Position numbers and translations under genes: made by a program. A stretch of 64,000 nucleotides of DNA from assembly GCF_002234675.1 (NCBI RefSeq), contig NC_019877.2, positions 86,001 to 150,000 on the forward strand, written 5' to 3'. The notes under the pieces were generated by a model. The model was not told where the DNA came from. It saw only the letters and a program-made list of their open reading frames with translations, and made no database searches. Numbering within the stretch: position 1 is the first letter of the stretch; the number at the start of each line of letters is the position of its first letter. The stretch comes from Oryzias latipes (taxonomy: Eukaryota > Chordata > Actinopteri > Beloniformes > Adrianichthyidae). Shown here in pieces: positions 60,296 to 64,000 of this stretch.

Positions 60296-61323
60296 CAGCC
60301 CCCTCAGAGAACAGAGTTGCATAATCAGCACGTCAGCATTGTTCCTCTCATAGTAACAAGTGATGCTGACGGCAGGGAGGCAGACGAGAGGAAGAGGAAG
60401 AGCAGCAGAACAAAAAGCAACGGGGGGGGGGGTCACTTTGTGATGAGGTTACATCACAGCCCCCTCCAAGAGAAAGTCAGGAAGTTTTGTTAAAGCAGAT
60501 GCAGCTTTGTCCTTTAGTACATAAGGAATGAGCGGCCCGGCCGCTGCAATGAACTGCTGATCTGCTGCCGCTCTGACTCTGCCTGTGGTCCCAAGTGGAG
60601 GGTTCGAACGCTGGAACAAGGTTTGCTTCAGGGCGGACCTCAGACTGGGAACCTGCATGTCTTTGTCGTCATGGCAGCAGATGGACACATGCTGAACGGA
60701 CGACAGTCCATCATCTGCGTCTACAATGACCACAGGCACCAAAAATGGTACGTGCCGTTTTCATGACGTGACTTCAGGTGGGCCGGACGAGCCTCACCTG
60801 CAGTGCAGACACACCTGGTCTCCCCTGAAGCTGCTGCAGTGTTAGGAGGCGCCCAGCAGAGACTCAAAGTGGGGGTCCAACCTTCTCCTGGGGCCTTCTC
60901 TGCTCTCCATGCTGTAAAACTTTTGACATTGTTGATTTCTAACAGTTTAAAAAAACATCCCTGTTGCTATGGAGACAGACTGCAGGGATGAAATCCAGGA
61001 CAACAAAAAACACTGATTTCTGCTCTGATGATAATCAAACATAACAGAGATCGCGGACAGGCTGAGGCTTCATTTCACTCTTTAATCTCATGACTGACTG
61101 AAGGGACCAGAACAAAATCTACTTCCTGTTTATTCATTTTCCTTTCAGGACATTATTCTGGATCAATTTCTGTCACGATTCATCTTATTGTTTTCCTTTA
61201 GCTCAACATGATAAATATTGAGGTTCAGCCCCTCTGAAACAGGATGTGATGTATAGTTCATGTCCTCAGAAGGGTGAACCTTTTTTCAAAGTAAAAGCAC
61301 AATCTGAGCTCTGAGACTGTGGT
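60296..61323. other. Intergenic, no gene seen
   Basis: Mixed composition with a G-run at 60422-60432. No exon or mobile-element end recognised. Confidence 0.4.
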
Positions 61324-61718
61324 TGTGTCTGAATTCCTTCCCTACTCACTCTATAGCGCGTTCTCCATGTTCTAGTGTTGTCTGAATCTACAATTCCACA
61401 GTCCAGTGCCTTAGAAAATTCCCAGAAGTCTTTGCAAAAAACCAGTGTGCATCGATGCTCACTATATCTGAGAATATAGACCACAATGCATTGCAGCGGA
61501 ACAATTTTTTCCCAAAAAATGTGTTTTTTCAATAAATCAGTGGACTCATAAATAATCGTCACAAAACGCTCGTATTAATTAGATTTTCACTTCGTGAAAT
61601 CGATGATGTCATTTAAAAGACGTAGTGAGCGTGGTGTCAGAATTTCTTTTAGAATTCAGGGCTCTACATAGAGCTGCACTGTTGAGTTTTTAGTATTTAG
61701 GGCAGGAATTCAGACTCA
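61324..61718. mobile_element. MITE, 395 bp
   Basis: The ends TGTGTCTGAATTCCTTCCCT + A and the complement of TGAGTCTGAATTCCTGCCCT + A form a 21-bp inverted repeat with two mismatches. Interior AT-rich without coding capacity. The terminal motif is shared with the 76-bp element at 6184-6259. Superfamily uncertain. Confidence 0.75.
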
Positions 61719-62498
61719 GCTATGGAGAGAGGCTCGTGTGTTTTCAGCTTCATGTTTTCATTCTTCTGGGGGGGGGGGTTAACAGCTAACATCTAGTGTG
61801 TGTGTGGAGGGAGTGGAGGCGGGGGCTCGTCCATGAGTGTGGGGGGGGCTTGTCCGTGACTGTGGGGGAAACATGAGAGCGAACAGAGTGTACCAGGCGC
61901 TGTTTTCCTGGACTGCTTCCAGCTATGTGCTTTGGCGACGCCTCCTGCCATGATGATGCCCCCCCCCCCTCACATGCTGCCACTGATACCCGTGCAGCGT
62001 TCTGTCCTCTAATGCCCCCCCCCTCCCGCCTCTTCTGCATGTCCTCATTTTTCCCTCCACACTCTCGACCTCTGACAGCTTCACAACAGCAGAGGCCTCG
62101 GTCATGTCAGGTGACCCGCCCCCCGGGTCAAATCTGCAGGCCGGTGGAACCGGGTCACAGCGGAACCCTTCAGAGGAGCAGCAAAGATCTTGACTCTGGC
62201 ACGTGTTCCGAACGCTTAGAGGTGATCCTTCAAACCCTCTGGTGAGCGGATCAGCTGCTCGGTGGCCCGCAGACGGTTCTGGACCTCTGAGGAAGTTCTG
62301 CTCACATCAGAAAGCCCGTCTTTGAAATGGGCCAAACAGAACCCAAAGATTATATTTTACATCATTTTTCTGTTGGTCGGTGTTGGTAAAGGAGTGGTTC
62401 AGACAACGCTGTTAAAGTCTAAACGACCGTTAGCGAATGTCCGTCGGCACAACAGGAAGTTAGCTTGAAACGCTAATAATGAAAACAGTTAGCATGCT
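61719..62498. other. Intergenic, no gene seen
   Basis: GC-rich with several C- or G-runs (61770-61778, 61964-61973, 62015-62024). No exon recognised. Confidence 0.4.
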
Positions 62499-63424
62499 AA
62501 AGGCCGTGTCACACAACCACGACGTACAATCTGCACATGTTACACAGAGGAAAATTGGTCATATGTGGAAAAAGCCAGAAAAGTTGGGGTTTTTCCGTGA
62601 AATTTTCACTTGTATCAGGAATGAACCATGTTAAAACCACAGAAGAAGAACTGTCAGGTCCGGCTGGACGTCATGAAAAGTCGCAGACGGCCGTTTCCAA
62701 ATGTGAAGCCTTTAATGTCGCTTCACTGGTTCCTGTCGGCTGCAACCACGCCAAACACGGCACAAGACGAAAGACCGGCCCTGACGCCGTTTGCTCATTT
62801 GATTGTCTCACGACGCTCTTTTATATTGACTCCGCCCCCACCCACACTCTTCCTATCACATTCTTGCACTGACTGGAGCCCCAAAGGAAGCACAGAACAC
62901 AACAGAATCACTTCACGCTAGCAGCACGGAACAGAGGAACACAGCTCAACGTCAGTCGTTGCTCCACGAAGAAACCACGCAAAGAACACGCAAACCAACG
63001 TAGAACATTAACCATGTCTGATTACTGCACTGTTTACATACAATTCATTAATGATTTGAGCGTCATTTCCATAATTGTAACGTTATATGTGCGCCGTATA
63101 CATGATAAAAGCTTTACATCGGTGGTTCATGCAGGAAAAGTCTGGTAGACAGACGTGGAACGGTCGTGGAAAGACACAAATCACACAAGTGAGGAAGATT
63201 TACGTAATAATTACGTAAACACGATGTATGCTTAGACTGCATAATTCTAAACCGATTAAGAATTCTGAACAGCTCAAAACCAAATTCACATAAAGACCCG
63301 TCAGCTGAAACCCTCGATGGACATCTGTGCACACAAGAAACACGCATGAATGACGTGTTACACGCATGCATCACGAAAGACCCACATTTACGCAAACTGT
63401 ACGAAGTGGCTGTTTGACGGCCTT
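62499..63424. mobile_element. Non-autonomous DNA transposon, about 0.93 kb
   Basis: The left end AAGGCCGTGTCACACAACCA then CGACGTACAATCTGC aligns, with gaps and mismatches, to the complement of the right end, AAGGCCGTCAAACAGCCACT then TCGTACAGTTTGC. That is an imperfect inverted repeat of about 35 bp. No transposase frame. Tips beginning AGGCC resemble those of the Harbinger-type element at 29443, but no target duplication is evident. Confidence 0.6.
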
Positions 63425-64000
63425 GGGTGGGATTTTGACACTAAAATTGCAGCAAACTTTCTTGAGGAAGAACGTTTGGTCCCTATGGGATGTCAGGCCT
63501 GTGACATCAGAAGACGGCAGAACCCAAGTATAGCTATCATTTATTTACAAGGCCCTTTCACAATAACAGTCCATTGATGGTGAAAACAATCTAACGAAAG
63601 TTCCAAAAATAGCATCTGAAATCCTCCTCTTCTTTACATAACGCCAGCTGACATCATACATGACGTCACACAGATTTACAGCTGCGTGGCTCCAGAAATA
63701 GACTGTTTCCTGTCGCCGGCCTTCTCTCCGAGTGGAGAGAAAATCCGCTTCTTCCCGTGACTTTGATGTTGGCGGCGGCGGGCTGCTGCTGACGGTGGGA
63801 CGTCCCCGCATTGATCTGACTCCGCGCTCCGTCAGCAGCTGATCAAACTTCTGAAGCAGATTGCATAATGTAGCAGCAGAATCAGGGCAGGGGAGGCTTA
63901 GAACAGCAGCCGCTGTGGCTGTGATGGAGGGATTGCATAAGCGAGGAGAAGGGATGGATTCAGGTCATGGTGGCTCTGGGAGCTGTCGCCAGCGATTAGA
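63425..64000. other. Window end, no gene seen
   Basis: No coding exon that I can support. GATTGCATAA-type octamer-like words recur at 63860-63870 and 63932-63941 in an otherwise unremarkable, moderately GC-rich stretch that could be conserved non-coding sequence. Confidence 0.35.

Overview
The window is vertebrate genomic DNA, most likely from a percomorph teleost fish. Its genes are broken into many short exons by GT-AG introns, many of only 60-150 bases. It carries fish-type DNA transposons, a tRNA-derived SINE, and unusually many microsatellites and minisatellites. Five protein genes are recognisable by protein similarity recalled from the families, plus three nuclear tRNA genes. There is no bacterial or viral content.

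Layout: the 3' part of cdr2l (+, exons 460-4297) is followed by tRNA-Arg(TCG) and initiator tRNA-Met. Then come mrpl58 (-, 6799-7744), tRNA-Gln(CTG) on the minus strand, and daglb (+, 8812-13788). spag9 (+, 15166-33926, about 30 exons) follows, and then tob1 (+, single coding exon, 42155-43117). The neighbour pairs cdr2l/mrpl58 and spag9/tob1 both correspond to human 17q gene neighbours; daglb between them is a rearrangement relative to human. From 43.8 kb to the end I recognise no host protein gene. That part holds a LINE 3' end, SINEs, MITEs and minisatellites, dominated by a 4.7-kb array of an 18-bp unit (55246-59955).

The genes do not form one pathway. They are a neuronal coiled-coil antigen homologue (cdr2l), a mitochondrial ribosome-rescue factor (mrpl58), an endocannabinoid-producing lipase (daglb), a JNK/motor scaffold (spag9) and an antiproliferative deadenylation adaptor (tob1).

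The most informative observations concern spag9. It has an internal alternative first exon encoding a hydrophobic N-terminus (21743-21912), two in-frame microexons of 12 and 15 nt, a NAGNAG acceptor, and a 230-bp TG repeat in its probable long 3' UTR. Several mobile elements could be delimited to the base by target-site duplications: a 1.1-kb hAT, a piggyBac-type MITE, a Harbinger-type element and a tRNA-derived SINE with a 17-bp duplication. I found no convincing previously undescribed system. The 18-bp minisatellite with its multi-frame open reading and flanking perfect hairpins is the oddest object, but I read it as satellite DNA.
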